This document shows positions 24,541 through 33,684 of a DNA stretch of 45,872 nt, piece after piece. Numbering within the stretch: the stretch's first letter is position 1; the number at the start of each line of letters is the position of its first letter. The notes under the pieces are model-generated. The model searched no databases and was not told where the DNA came from. It saw only the letters and a program-made list of their open reading frames with translations. A program made the translations under genes and the position numbers. Source of the stretch: Candidatus Lactobacillus pullistercoris (GTDB taxonomy: Bacteria > Bacillota > Bacilli > Lactobacillales > Lactobacillaceae); assembly GCA_018883635.1 (NCBI GenBank), contig JAHLFT010000087.1:1-45872 (forward strand). The letters are read 5' to 3'.

Positions 24541-26516
24541 TAACCTAACTCAGCTCCGTTAGCATGTTCATCACCGACAATAGCTAATTTTACTTCGCCA
24601 TTCTTTTCACTTGATAAAAGCATTCCTTGACTTTCAAGACCAAGCATCTTCCGTGGCTTCAAGTTAGTGACTGCCAAAACTTTCTTATCTAACAATTCGC
24701 TTGCATCTGGATAGAATTTGCGGATACCACTTAAGATTTGACGTTCTTGGCCATCGCCAAAGTCAAGCTTGAACAATAACAACTTATTTGAACCCTTAAC
24801 TGGTTCAACTGCTAAAATTTGACCAACTTGGATTTTAACTTTATCAAAGTCATCGATAGTAATCTCGTTACCCTTCTTCTGTTCACTTCTAGTGGTCTTC
24901 TTTGGCTTAGCTTTAGCCATTTCAGCTTTAATATATTTAACTTCTTCTTCAGCTTTAAGTCTTGGGAAAATTGGCTTTGGCTTTTCAACTACCTTAGTGT
25001 TCCAAGCAAAATCACCAAATTCTAAGTTCTTTTGATCTTCATCTTCCCAGTTAAGGCCGAGTTGAGCATAAATATTTGGTGCGGTTTCAGTCATTACCGG
25101 ATATATCATGATGGCAATTAAGCGAAGACTCTCAGCCAAATTACTCATGACATGAGAAAGTTCTTCAGTCTTGTTTTCCTTGTTTAATACCCAAGGAGTA
25201 GTTTCATCAATATACTTGTTGGCACGTGCAACTAATTTCCAAATACTATCTAAAGCTTGGGAGAAGTGAAGTGCATCCATTTGTTCATGATATTCTGAAA
25301 TAACTTTAGCAGCAGTATCTTGTAAATCTTTGCCAAATTTATCTTGAGCAACAGGAACAGGGACAATTTGACCATCTTGGTATTGATTAATCATGGAAAC
25401 AGTACGGTTAAGTAAGTTGCCAAGGTCATTAGCCAAATCATAGTTGATTCTTTCGATGAAATCTTCTGGCGTGAAAATACCATCGGCGCCAAATGGAAGT
25501 GCGCGCATTAAGTAGTAACGCAGTGGATCTACGCCATAACGACTAGTAAGTGATTCAGGATAAACAGCATTACCCTTAGACTTAGACATCTTACCGTTCT
25601 TCATCAAGACCCAGCCGTGGCCGATAATGTGCTTTGGCAATGGTAAATCAAGTGCCATCAACATAATTGGCCAATAAATAGTGTGGAAACGTACAATTTC
25701 CTTACCGACTAAATGCACGTCAGCAGGCCAATATTTCTTAAATAATGAATCATCGTCTGAACCGTATCCCAGAGCAGTAATATAGTTAGATAAAGCATCA
25801 ATCCAAACATAAACAACGTGCTTAGGATCACTTGGTACAGGGATTCCCCAATCAACTGTTGTCCGAGTTACAGAAAGATCTTCCAAACCTGGCTTAATAA
25901 AGTTATTGATCATTTCTTTTTCACGTGAATGAGGCAAAATAAAGTCAGGGTGATCCTTGTAATATTTAACTAAACGATCTGCATACTTACTCATCTTAAA
26001 GAAGTAAGATGGTTCCTTAACTAAGCGAACTTCGTGGCCACTTGGAGCTTTACCACCAATCACATTACCGTTATCGTCTTTATAAACTTCAGCAAGTTGT
26101 GATTCAGTAAAGTATTCTTCGTCTTCAACTGAATACCAACCAGTATATTCGCCAAGGTAAATATCACCTTTTTTAAGTAATTTTTCGAAAATTTGTTGAA
26201 CAGCTTTAACATGTTCTGCATCAGTTGTCCGAATAAACTTATCATATTCAATATCAAGACTCTTCCACAATTTCTTGTATGAATTTGCCATCTTATCCAC
26301 AAATTCTTGGGGCTTAATGCCCTGTCCTTCAGCTTTTTGTTCAATCTTTAAACCATGTTCATCAGTACCGGTTAAAAAGAAAGTATCGTAGCCTTGACTG
26401 CGCTTATAGCGAGCCATTGTATCAGCAGCAATTGTAGTATAAGCATTACCAATAGTTAATTTGCCAGATGGGTAATAAATTGGGGTTGTAATATAAAAAG
26501 TTTTCTTCTCAGCCAT
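24540..26516 (-). CDS. metG: Methionyl-tRNA synthetase
   Basis: Charges tRNA-Met. It has 658 residues. The class Ia catalytic core has the HIGH-like motif YPSGKLTIGNAY (about 15), TGTDEHG, and KMSKSKGN (about 300). The anticodon-binding helical domain follows, then a C-terminal EMAP/Trbp111-type tRNA-binding OB fold (about 555-658, IDDFDKVKIQVGQIL). The connective insert between GEYTGWYSVEDEEYF and PSYFFKMSKY lacks the Cys pairs that bind zinc in many bacterial enzymes. The start is ATG at 26516 with AAGGAG 12 bases upstream; an upstream TTG lies in that ribosome site. No T-box is seen in the short leader. Confidence 0.97.
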   Translation of the reverse strand: MAEKKTFYITTPIYYPSGKLTIGNAYTTIAADTMARYKRSQGYDTFFLTGTDEHGLKIEQKAEGQGIKPQEFVDKMANSYKKLWKSLDIEYDKFIRTTDAEHVKAVQQIFEKLLKKGDIYLGEYTGWYSVEDEEYFTESQLAEVYKDDNGNVIGGKAPSGHEVRLVKEPSYFFKMSKYADRLVKYYKDHPDFILPHSREKEMINNFIKPGLEDLSVTRTTVDWGIPVPSDPKHVVYVWIDALSNYITALGYGSDDDSLFKKYWPADVHLVGKEIVRFHTIYWPIMLMALDLPLPKHIIGHGWVLMKNGKMSKSKGNAVYPESLTSRYGVDPLRYYLMRALPFGADGIFTPEDFIERINYDLANDLGNLLNRTVSMINQYQDGQIVPVPVAQDKFGKDLQDTAAKVISEYHEQMDALHFSQALDSIWKLVARANKYIDETTPWVLNKENKTEELSHVMSNLAESLRLIAIMIYPVMTETAPNIYAQLGLNWEDEDQKNLEFGDFAWNTKVVEKPKPIFPRLKAEEEVKYIKAEMAKAKPKKTTRSEQKKGNEITIDDFDKVKIQVGQILAVEPVKGSNKLLLFKLDFGDGQERQILSGIRKFYPDASELLDKKVLAVTNLKPRKMLGLESQGMLLSSEKNGEVKLAIVGDEHANGAELG

Positions 26517-26570
26517 ACGATTTTGATACTCCTTCAATTGTTAATAATCTTTTATCTATAATACACCATC

Positions 26571-26606
26571 AAAAAAGGGAATTCCTTAATAGAAGTCCCT
26601 TTTTAT
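26571..26606 (-). terminator. Terminator of the Mg2+ ATPase gene
   Basis: AAAAAAGGGAATTCC and GAAGTCCCTTTTT form a stem with a T-run on the minus strand, directly after the stop at 26609. Confidence 0.85.
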
Positions 26607-26608
26607 TG

Positions 26609-29269
26609 TTAAATTAAAAACTTTTCGCGTTTTAAATAAATTATTTTAACTAAACTAGTCAAAAGCACGTAAAAAATTACTATGCATAAGATAAATAATA
26701 AATATAAGCTTGGCAAACTGACAAAATGTAAAATTTGACCTAGCACACTATCTGAAATCATTGTCCCAATAATACCAGCAGCAAACGTTGTAATTAACAC
26801 AACTGAAGTGGCATGTTGCGCAAAAAAGGCAAATTTACGATCACGTAAGGTATGGATTGCAATTTCTTGCACCCAAAGATTTTCAATAAACCATCCTGTA
26901 TGAAAAGCCATGATAAATAGAGCTTGATTGCCAGCGGCAATTTGCGGACAAAAGACAAAATATAGAGCGGCAAAAGTAATTATGTCCGCGATCGACGATA
27001 ATGGGCCAAAAAAGATCATAAATTTAGGCAAATCCTTAAAGGACCAAGTATGTGGCAATTCTAGATACTTCTCCGGCATTTTATCATAAGGAATTGCCAA
27101 ACAACTCAAACCAAAAATGAAATTCAAAATAATTAATTGCACTGGCAAAATAGGTAAAAATGGCAACATCAAGCAGGAAACAATTAATGAAATGATATTA
27201 CCAAAGTTGGCCGAAAGAATTATCTTAAAGTATTTCATGATATTGCCCAAAGTATTTCGGCCAGCACGAATTCCATTTTCAAGAATGCTTAAATCTCGGT
27301 GCATCAAGATAATGCTGGCAGTTTCTTTGGCAATATCAACCGCATTATCAAAGGCAATCCCAACATCAGCTTCTCTCATAGCTACGGCATCATTACTTTT
27401 ATCTCCCATGTAACTGACGATATGTCCGTTTTCTTTTAACAAACGAATGATTCTCGTTTTAACTTCTGGCGTCATCTGGACAAAGATATTACTCTCTTCA
27501 ACCATCTTGCGAGCTTCTTCATCACTTTTACCCTCAAAGTCCTCAGCGGAATAAACCGTATCTACTTTTAAACCGACTTGTAATCCTAAAGCCCGCGTAA
27601 CAGCTTCATTATCACCGGTTAAAATTTTAACGGTTAAACCATCTCGCTGCAACTTTGCAAGAGAAGCACGTGCACTTTCTTTTGGTGGGTCAAGAAACGT
27701 CAAAAAGCCAACTAAAATTAAATCTTTTTCATCGGCGACGGAAAATTCTCCGACTGGTGCAGGATTTTTCTTATAGCCGAGAAGTAAAACTCGCAAATCA
27801 TCGTCATTCATATCTTCTATTTGTTCAAGAATAATTTGCTTGCGCTCAGAAGTTAGCGGCAATACCTTTCCATTTAGCTCTACTTTTTTAGCTACCGCTA
27901 GCATTTCTTCCGCTGCACCTTTAGTAACTAACAAGTGTTCACCGTGATTACGGTCAGAGTTGGCAACAACGACACTCATTCTTTTACGATTATAATCAAA
28001 CGGAATTTCATCAATTTTATTATAATCACGCTGAATTTCACTGACGTCTAATTCATCCCCAGCGGCATCGATCACAGCATCATCAATTAAATCTTTCATT
28101 CCCGTTTGATAATATGAATTCAAATATGAAAGCTTTAATACGCGTGTAGTTTCCTGCATCGTCAAGTCATAGTGACGTTCAAGAACAACTTGATCCTGAG
28201 TTAAGGTTCCCGTTTTATCTGTACATAAAATATCGGCTGAACCAAATTTTTGAACAGAATTCAATTTTTTCACAATTGTGCCGTGCTTGGCCATCTCTTT
28301 ACTACCCTTGACCAAATTAGAGGTAACGATCACTGGCAATAATTCTGGTGTTAAGCCAACGGCTGCCGCGATTGAAAAGACAATCGCACTACTCCAATCG
28401 CCTTTGGTTAGTCCATTAATCAGCAAAAGCAATAAGCTGACAATAATTGTCATTGCTAAAAGAAGGTGAGTCATACTTTTAATGCCAACGTGAAAAGTAT
28501 TTTTATGAATTTGGCGCTTATTGCTAGCATTAACTACTCTCCCAAATAAAGTATGATTGCCCGTCGCAAAGACTACTCCTTCACCAGAACCAGACACAAT
28601 GGTTGTTCCTTCATACAATATATTAGGGTAATTTAAGTAGCTATTTACGCCCTCAAACCGCGGCGATTTATTGGCAATTTTTTCTTTTGGATTATAATCC
28701 CCATCAATCGAACTTGTAGTACAAAATAGGTCTTTACTACGAAGAAGTCGCATATCAGCTGGCACCATATCACCAGCAGCTAAATTAACAATATCGCCCA
28801 CAACAATTTGCTTGGTGGGTAATTCTTGATTTTCACCATCACGCTTAACGTTACTGGTAACTGAAACCATTTTTAATAAATTATCAACTGTATCAGAAGT
28901 TTTAATATTTTGAACAAAACTAGTAATTCCAGTGATAAGAATCATAACCGTGATAATAATAATTGTCCCTAAATTTAATTCTTGACTAGGAATAATATCT
29001 TTAATTAATAAAATTGCGATTAAGATCAATAAGATGATCGTAAATGGCGTGACAAAGGCTTCTAACAAAAAGTGCGCCTTTGACTCTTTATGCCGATTAT
29101 CAATTTCATTGACGCCATATTCCTCTCGGTTAATTAATGCCTGTTTAGTAGATAGTCCTTCCGCGCTCGCATGAAGTCTAGCTAAAGTTTCTACGCGTGT
29201 TTCTTGCGCGATTTGCTTTACCCGCTTTAAATCAGCATCATTTTTTACTTTTGTTGCCGCTTTAAGCAT
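26609..29269 (-). CDS. mgtA: Magnesium-importing P-type ATPase
   Basis: P3B-type ATPase of the MgtA/MgtB family that imports Mg2+ at low external Mg. It has 886 residues. Order of parts: N-terminal cytosolic segment, membrane pair M1-M2, actuator domain (TSSIDGDY where many P-ATPases have TGES-like sequence), M3-M4 with AVGLTPELLPVIV, phosphorylation motif DKTGTLTQDQ, nucleotide-binding domain with KGAAEEM, hinge TGDNEAVTRALG and MGDKSNDAVAMREADVGIA, then six C-terminal membrane segments. The ATG at 29269 has AAGGAGGG upstream. An M-box riboswitch with terminator lies in the leader, which strongly supports Mg2+ as substrate. Confidence 0.96.
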   Translation of the reverse strand: MLKAATKVKNDADLKRVKQIAQETRVETLARLHASAEGLSTKQALINREEYGVNEIDNRHKESKAHFLLEAFVTPFTIILLILIAILLIKDIIPSQELNLGTIIIITVMILITGITSFVQNIKTSDTVDNLLKMVSVTSNVKRDGENQELPTKQIVVGDIVNLAAGDMVPADMRLLRSKDLFCTTSSIDGDYNPKEKIANKSPRFEGVNSYLNYPNILYEGTTIVSGSGEGVVFATGNHTLFGRVVNASNKRQIHKNTFHVGIKSMTHLLLAMTIIVSLLLLLINGLTKGDWSSAIVFSIAAAVGLTPELLPVIVTSNLVKGSKEMAKHGTIVKKLNSVQKFGSADILCTDKTGTLTQDQVVLERHYDLTMQETTRVLKLSYLNSYYQTGMKDLIDDAVIDAAGDELDVSEIQRDYNKIDEIPFDYNRKRMSVVVANSDRNHGEHLLVTKGAAEEMLAVAKKVELNGKVLPLTSERKQIILEQIEDMNDDDLRVLLLGYKKNPAPVGEFSVADEKDLILVGFLTFLDPPKESARASLAKLQRDGLTVKILTGDNEAVTRALGLQVGLKVDTVYSAEDFEGKSDEEARKMVEESNIFVQMTPEVKTRIIRLLKENGHIVSYMGDKSNDAVAMREADVGIAFDNAVDIAKETASIILMHRDLSILENGIRAGRNTLGNIMKYFKIILSANFGNIISLIVSCLMLPFLPILPVQLIILNFIFGLSCLAIPYDKMPEKYLELPHTWSFKDLPKFMIFFGPLSSIADIITFAALYFVFCPQIAAGNQALFIMAFHTGWFIENLWVQEIAIHTLRDRKFAFFAQHATSVVLITTFAAGIIGTMISDSVLGQILHFVSLPSLYLLFILCIVIFYVLLTSLVKIIYLKREKFLI

Positions 29270-29310
29270 AAGCCCTCCTTTAGTTTCTTCTTAGTTGTCG
29301 CAAACAAACT

Positions 29311-29340
29311 AAAAAAGCCACCTAATTTTATTAGGTGACT
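29311..29340 (-). terminator. M-box expression platform terminator
   Basis: CACCTAAT/ATTAGGTG 8-bp core stem with outer pairs, followed by TTTTTTAG on the minus strand, 42 bases before mgtA. Its 5' arm TCACCTAA is complementary to TTAGGTGA near the 5' edge of the M-box, giving an alternative antiterminator helix. Confidence 0.88.
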
Positions 29341-29357
29341 TCATGCCAAACAAGGCT

Positions 29358-29516
29358 TCTTAACTCGTCGTTCAGTTTTAACACTACGTGACGTAAGCAC
29401 ATGCTAGCTATCTGGATCTCGCCTTAAGTCGACGACACCTATTTAACCCGTTGGCATCTCTAGATGTTTCTGGGCGATAGCGTGTGTTCACGTAGGAGTC
29501 TCACCTAACAGTTTAT
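29358..29516 (-). ncRNA. M-box (ykoK) magnesium riboswitch aptamer
   Basis: The minus strand shows the conserved M-box landmarks in order: GTTAGGTGAGACTCCTACGT, GCTATCGCCCAGAAA, GATGCCAACGGGT, GTCGACTTAAGGCGAGATC, CTGGATAGCTAGC-type pairing, ACGTAGTGTTAAAACTGAACGACG. In B. subtilis mgtE the same element folds compactly with Mg2+ and lets the terminator form. The MgtA gene downstream fits: low Mg2+ gives expression. Confidence 0.95.
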
Positions 29517-29572
29517 TTGCTAAATCATATACCTTAAGTAGTTTAATATTAAAAAATATCTTCGTCAAATTG

Positions 29573-30244
29573 TTACTTTTTATTTTTAGAGTTCCGATTT
29601 TGAATCGTTTTTAAGAAATAAATTAATGCTCCGACCAAAATCACTATTCCAAAAGCAATTGGTAAGGCAACTCGATTAGGATGATCGATTTTATTTTGCT
29701 CCGCATTAGTTAAATCGTATTTATCTAATGTGTATTGATATTGTTGATCAATCTTAGTTGCACAAGCTCTAAAGACTAACCGCAAACCTTTGTTAAATTG
29801 CTTTTTATTATGGCTGCGCAAATCCTTACCAGCAAGTCGAATAATATTCATTCGACTTTCAGCAGTAAAAGCACTGTGTAAATCTTTTGATGAATAAATT
29901 TGAAGTTCTCGTCTTTTATCTTTTTGCCCCACGACAATATAAGCCGTCCGCTTAGTTTTATTCAACCTTGAAGGAGTTAAATTATCGAGGCGATTCAAAG
30001 TGATTACAACAATTCTAGGCTCTTCCTTAGTCTGCAAATAGCGATTATTTTTCTCTGCAATTAACTGGCGTGTTTTTTGATCCGTTAAATTGGCATAATC
30101 TTTCAAATTATCTTGAATAAAAGCAGTTGAAGTTAAAAAAACTCCGATTGAAAAGATGAAGATAAATAGATTAATTATTTTCGTCTTCTTCAAGTTTTTC
30201 TTCCAATCCCGCAACATATTTCCGATCAATTTTAATTTGTTCAT
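29573..30244 (-). CDS. Membrane protein, possibly TPM-domain-like
   Basis: A 223-residue protein with one membrane segment near the N-terminus ([20 protein letters not shown]) and one near the C-terminus ([19 protein letters not shown]) around an extracytoplasmic domain of about 140 residues. The domain contains [10 protein letters not shown]...[20 protein letters not shown], which loosely recalls TPM (YgcG-type) domains; this is a weak match. The ATG at 30244 has GGAG six bases upstream but gives a 74-base overlap with the deaminase gene. A later TTG start just before the first membrane segment would nearly remove the overlap. It is likely in an operon with trpS and the deaminase gene. Confidence 0.65.
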   Translation of the reverse strand: MNKLKLIGNMLRDWKKNLKKTKIINLFIFIFSIGVFLTSTAFIQDNLKDYANLTDQKTRQLIAEKNNRYLQTKEEPRIVVITLNRLDNLTPSRLNKTKRTAYIVVGQKDKRRELQIYSSKDLHSAFTAESRMNIIRLAGKDLRSHNKKQFNKGLRLVFRACATKIDQQYQYTLDKYDLTNAEQNKIDHPNRVALPIAFGIVILVGALIYFLKTIQNRNSKNKK

Positions 30245-30653
30245 AAAGTACTCCACAATCCTGCAACAATTGTATTGCTAATGGATTATCATGATAATTA
30301 AAATAATAATTTATCTTCTCGACTCCCGCTTGCAAGAGTGCTTTTGTACAGTTATAGCAAGGAAAGTGTGTCACATATATTTCAGTGCCAGCAGTTGAAA
30401 CACCATTTTTTGCACACTGAATTAGCGAATTCATCTCTGAATGAATCGTTCTAACACAATGCCCATCAACCATTTGGTGACCAACATCATCACAGTGCGG
30501 CTGCCCTGAAACTGAACCATTATAGCCAGTCCCAATGATACGATTTTCTTTGACTAAAACACTTCCAACTAAAGCACGATTACATGTTGAACGCTGTGCA
30601 ATCACTAACGCCTGCATCATAAAATACTGTTTCCATGGAATTCGATCGTGCAT
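30171..30653 (-). CDS. comEB: dCMP deaminase family protein (ComEB-like)
   Basis: A 160-residue zinc deaminase of the dCMP deaminase/ComEB family. Zinc and catalytic residues: HSEMNSL (His and Glu) and PCYNCTKAL (two Cys), with the family signature [22 protein letters not shown]. It may convert dCMP to dUMP for thymidylate synthesis; the ComEB name comes from the Bacillus com locus, where a competence role is doubtful. It lies 12 bases after trpS, so probably in one operon. Confidence 0.9.
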   Translation of the reverse strand: MHDRIPWKQYFMMQALVIAQRSTCNRALVGSVLVKENRIIGTGYNGSVSGQPHCDDVGHQMVDGHCVRTIHSEMNSLIQCAKNGVSTAGTEIYVTHFPCYNCTKALLQAGVEKINYYFNYHDNPLAIQLLQDCGVLYEQIKIDRKYVAGLEEKLEEDENN

Positions 30654-30665
30654 TTTTTCGCCTTC

Positions 30666-31694
30666 TTACTTGTCAAAATGGTCGAAGTAATTTAATCCAA
30701 TTGCGTTTCTTACTTCAGCTAAAGTTTGATTTGCCTTTTCGTTAGCCTTCTTGGAGCCTTCAACAAGCATTTCATATACAGCATCTGTATCTTGAGCAAA
30801 TTTTTCTCTACGCTGCCGAATTGGTGCCAATTCTTTTTCAAGGACTTTATTTAAGTAGCGTTTAATTTTAACATCCCCAAGGCCGCCTTTTCGGTAGTCT
30901 TCTTTAAGTTCCGCCACTTTATCTTTATCAGGATCAAAAACATCAAGATAAGTAAAGACAGTGTTGCCTTCAACTTTACCTGGATCTTCCACATGAATAT
31001 GATTTGGATCCGTGTACATTGACATTACTTTCTTTTGAACTGTCTTTTCATCATCTGATAAATAGATACAGTTACCCAAAGACTTGGACATCTTGGCATT
31101 ACCATCAAGGCCTGGTAAACGACCACTGCCTTCTTCAGGGAAATAACCTTTAGGTTCAACCAAAATATCGCAGTTATATACTCTATTAAAGGTCCGGACG
31201 ATTTCACGAGTTTGTTCAATCATTGGTTCTTGATCATCGCCAACTGGGATCAACTTTGCCTTAAAAGCAGTAATATCTGCGGCTTGTGAAACTGGGTAAT
31301 TCAAGAATCCAACTGGAATAGAATCTTTAAACCCCTTTTGCTTAATTTCGGTTTTAACTGTTGGATTTCTCTCAAGTCGAGCAACGGTTACTAAATCCAT
31401 GTAATAGCTAGTCAATTCAAACAAGGCTGGAATTTGTGATTGAACAAAAATAGTTGATTTTGCAGGATCAATACCAACTGCTAAGTAATCAAGTGCAACT
31501 TGAATTAATGAATTTTGAATTTTTTGCGGATCGCGGGCATTATCAGTTAAAGCCTGGGTATCAGCGATCATAATATATGGATCATATTTACCTTCATTTT
31601 GAAGTTTTACTCTATTTTTTAATGACCCAATATAATGGCCTATATGAAGTTTACCAGTGGGTCTATCTCCTGAAAGAAAAATTTCTTTTGCCAT
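30666..31694 (-). CDS. trpS: Tryptophanyl-tRNA synthetase
   Basis: Charges tRNA-Trp. It has 342 residues, class Ic. The HIGH-like motif is [13 protein letters not shown] and the KMSKS motif is [11 protein letters not shown]. The ATG at 31694 has AAAGGAAG about 10 bases upstream; the frame reaches 31715 without a ribosome site. A promoter with TAAAAT preceded by TGC and a weak TTTAAT -35 at 17 bases lies upstream. No T-box element is visible in this leader, unlike trpS in many Bacillales. Confidence 0.96.
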   Translation of the reverse strand: MAKEIFLSGDRPTGKLHIGHYIGSLKNRVKLQNEGKYDPYIMIADTQALTDNARDPQKIQNSLIQVALDYLAVGIDPAKSTIFVQSQIPALFELTSYYMDLVTVARLERNPTVKTEIKQKGFKDSIPVGFLNYPVSQAADITAFKAKLIPVGDDQEPMIEQTREIVRTFNRVYNCDILVEPKGYFPEEGSGRLPGLDGNAKMSKSLGNCIYLSDDEKTVQKKVMSMYTDPNHIHVEDPGKVEGNTVFTYLDVFDPDKDKVAELKEDYRKGGLGDVKIKRYLNKVLEKELAPIRQRREKFAQDTDAVYEMLVEGSKKANEKANQTLAEVRNAIGLNYFDHFDK

Positions 31695-31813
31695 AATCTT
31701 TATTCTTCCTTTCAATCTTTACTTAATTGCATCTATTAAGCTTAATTTTAGCAAAAAAACACTGTTAATTAAACTAGGGCAAAATCAGCTACAATATAAG
31801 CAGAGGTGTTTTT

Positions 31814-32410
31814 ATGTGTCATCAATTCAAATTACCAACTTTAGCCGAAATTTCTAAATATTTAAAAACAGACTTAGACTTGCCATTAATAGATCCTAAT
31901 TTCAAAATTGAAAACACAGATATTTTTCCTGGAAAAACTGCTCCTGTTTTGCTTTTTAAAGATAATCAATTGCAATTAATGCAGAAAAAGTGGGGCTTTG
32001 CTAGTCCCAAAGATCAGCGTCTTTTATTTAACGCGCGTATTGAAAGATTTTATGAACCAAAGCCATCGATGTGGGATCAAGCTTTTGCGCGTCAACGTTG
32101 CTTGATCATTACGAGTGAATTCTATGAATACAGTTCAGAAACATACCAAGCGCAAAATAAGAAAAAGTATCACAAAAAATATAGCTTTTCTGATTCTGAT
32201 AATCCCCTTACTTTAATTGCCGGGATTTATGAGCAAGATCACTTTGCCATGGTAACAACTGAGCCTAATCAGGCAATGAAGCCGATTCATAATCGGATGC
32301 CACTTGTAATTAAACCGGCAGAACTTCGGCGCTGGCTTTTTCAAAATTTCACCAGCTTAATTGATCGTACAAATTTTGACTTAAAAGTAACGTCAATGCC
32401 TCAAAAATAA
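31814..32410 (+). CDS. SRAP-domain protein (HMCES/YedK family)
   Basis: A 198-residue SOS-response-associated peptidase family protein. In this family Cys2 links covalently to abasic sites in single-stranded DNA and protects them. Conserved residues are present: Cys2 (MCHQF, where MCGR is more usual), the Asn in FNARIER, the Glu in ITSEFYEY and the His in PIHNRMP. The ATG has AGAGGTG upstream. It is divergent from trpS. A -10-like TACAAT is seen upstream, but no clear SOS box. Confidence 0.9.
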   Translation: MCHQFKLPTLAEISKYLKTDLDLPLIDPNFKIENTDIFPGKTAPVLLFKDNQLQLMQKKWGFASPKDQRLLFNARIERFYEPKPSMWDQAFARQRCLIITSEFYEYSSETYQAQNKKKYHKKYSFSDSDNPLTLIAGIYEQDHFAMVTTEPNQAMKPIHNRMPLVIKPAELRRWLFQNFTSLIDRTNFDLKVTSMPQK

Positions 32411-32411
32411 T

Positions 32412-32440
32412 TTGGCTTCACTTCCTAATCATGATAAAAT
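32412..32440 (+). promoter_or_regulatory. tRNA-Gly promoter
   Basis: -35 TTGGCT (32412-32417), 17-base spacer, -10 TAAAAT (32435-32440), ending 11 bases before the tRNA 5' end. It directly follows the SRAP stop codon. Confidence 0.7.
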
Positions 32441-32451
32441 ATGGAGGTAAT

Positions 32452-32522
32452 GCGGGTATAGTTAAATGGTAGAACGTCAGCTTCCCAAGCTGAAGATGCG
32501 GGTTCGATTCACGCTATCCGCT
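32452..32522 (+). tRNA. tRNA-Gly (anticodon CCC)
   Basis: A 71-nt cloverleaf. The acceptor GCGGGTA/TATCCGC has one G-T pair. The D arm contains GTTAAATGGTAGAAC. The anticodon stem is TCAGC/GCTGA with loop TTCCCAA (anticodon CCC). The T loop is TTCGATT. The T stem GCGGG/CACGC contains a G-A mismatch where CCCGC is expected. CCA is not encoded. A promoter and terminator flank it. Confidence 0.9.
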
Positions 32523-32530
32523 TAATAGAT

Positions 32531-32570
32531 AAAAAAGATGTCTAGGAAAATATTCCCAGACATCTTTTTT
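32531..32570. terminator. Terminator between tRNA-Gly and the CPBP gene
   Basis: AAAAAAGATGTCT (32531-32543) with AGACATCTTTTTT (32558-32570), plus an inner GG/CC. T-runs lie on both strands, so it serves the tRNA and the convergent membrane protein gene. Confidence 0.9.
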
Positions 32571-33231
32571 ACATTAACACTATCATAAGCAAACCATTTA
32601 AAACGGCTAAATACATCGGCATCCAAATCGATTGAGTATATAAATATACCCACGCAAAAATTGCCCCAAAGACGACATTAATTACGAATAACAAAAAGGA
32701 TAATTGGAAATTAAGAATACTGAAGATAATACCGGAAACGAGAATCCCACTAACTGCAACTAAACGTGAATCGCGTCTGAAAGCATAATTAAATAAGAAA
32801 CCGGTAGCTAAAAACTCTTGCAAGATCGGTAAAATTATTCCCTCGGCAATAATCAAAAACCAAAACATACCAACATTCTCATGTTTGATATAGCTTGCTT
32901 GAAAACCATAAAAGCTTATTTTGTTATAAGATTGAAAATACATTACCAAAATGCGCAATGCTGTTACTAAAATTGTTATTCCGATGGTAAATCCTAGATC
33001 GCCCAGCCATGGTAACGAATATCTTCTTTGAAAAAAGCGCTGTTCACGGTTAAAGCGATAAATATAAAACAAAGTAACCATCGCTGCAATCAATATAAAA
33101 AGGACTAAGTCCCATAATCTCGGTGGGGTTTTATTGATAACTAGTTTAACTACACCTACTGCCATTAAATAACCGACGGCGTATACGATGTAGCGAATTA
33201 AATTACCCTCTCTTGATTCAGGCGTATTCAA
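32569..33231 (-). CDS. CPBP-fold intramembrane protease homologue, probably inactive
   Basis: A 220-residue polytopic membrane protein with about six hydrophobic segments and the layout of the CPBP (Abi/CaaX protease) family. The catalytic motifs are eroded: EExxxR appears as QEFLAT, FxxxH as FSILN, and the last motif HxxxN as YLAVLN. Predicted non-proteolytic; function unknown. The start is uncertain: GGAGTG is well spaced for TTG at 33231, while an in-frame GTG at 33240 lies inside that ribosome site. It ends inside the shared terminator. Confidence 0.75.
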   Translation of the reverse strand: MNTPESREGNLIRYIVYAVGYLMAVGVVKLVINKTPPRLWDLVLFILIAAMVTLFYIYRFNREQRFFQRRYSLPWLGDLGFTIGITILVTALRILVMYFQSYNKISFYGFQASYIKHENVGMFWFLIIAEGIILPILQEFLATGFLFNYAFRRDSRLVAVSGILVSGIIFSILNFQLSFLLFVINVVFGAIFAWVYLYTQSIWMPMYLAVLNGLLMIVLM

Positions 33232-33318
33232 AATTTTCACTCCAATATCTACTTATGTCTATCTAAAGCAGATATTATAGCAAAAAAATCAATGTTTATA
33301 AATTAAGATATGACTATT

Positions 33319-33684
33319 TTAAAGATAATTATCTACTTCAACGTTATTAATATCATTTATGTCAATATTTTTGCCTGAAACAATTAACTTATTTTCATAA
33401 TAGCCTTCTACAAAACCTGAAATATCTTTTTTCAAATTACCATTACAATCTCGTTCTTTTAATTGAATGTTCACTTTATAGTGATTAGAAAACGCCTTTA
33501 GAAGCACTTCACTTATTTCTTCTTCACTCATCCTTTTTTTAGGCAAATAAACAATTTTTTGCTGGGCCTTCTTTTTATTTATTTTTAAAGTATGGTCACT
33601 CAGAAAAAAGCCAGCCCATTTTTTCATCCCACGATCATGATAATTTTTGAAGAAGTTTTCTACTTTTTTGTCAAAATCACTCAT
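33319..33684 (-). CDS. YolD-like protein
   Basis: A 121-residue protein of the YolD family (PF08863 type), recognised from the DRGMKKWAGFFLSDHT motif followed by a beta-rich domain. YolD-like genes usually sit beside Y-family polymerase genes in Firmicutes and are SOS genes; biochemical function is unsettled. The ATG at 33684 overlaps the polymerase stop (ATGAGTGA), so translation is coupled. An ATG two codons earlier is possible but closer to the GGTGG ribosome site. Confidence 0.82.
   Translation of the reverse strand: MSDFDKKVENFFKNYHDRGMKKWAGFFLSDHTLKINKKKAQQKIVYLPKKRMSEEEISEVLLKAFSNHYKVNIQLKERDCNGNLKKDISGFVEGYYENKLIVSGKNIDINDINNVEVDNYL

Noticed and set aside
31695-31813. T-box in front of trpS
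   Set aside because: The leader is short and lacks the conserved T-box sequence and a terminator.
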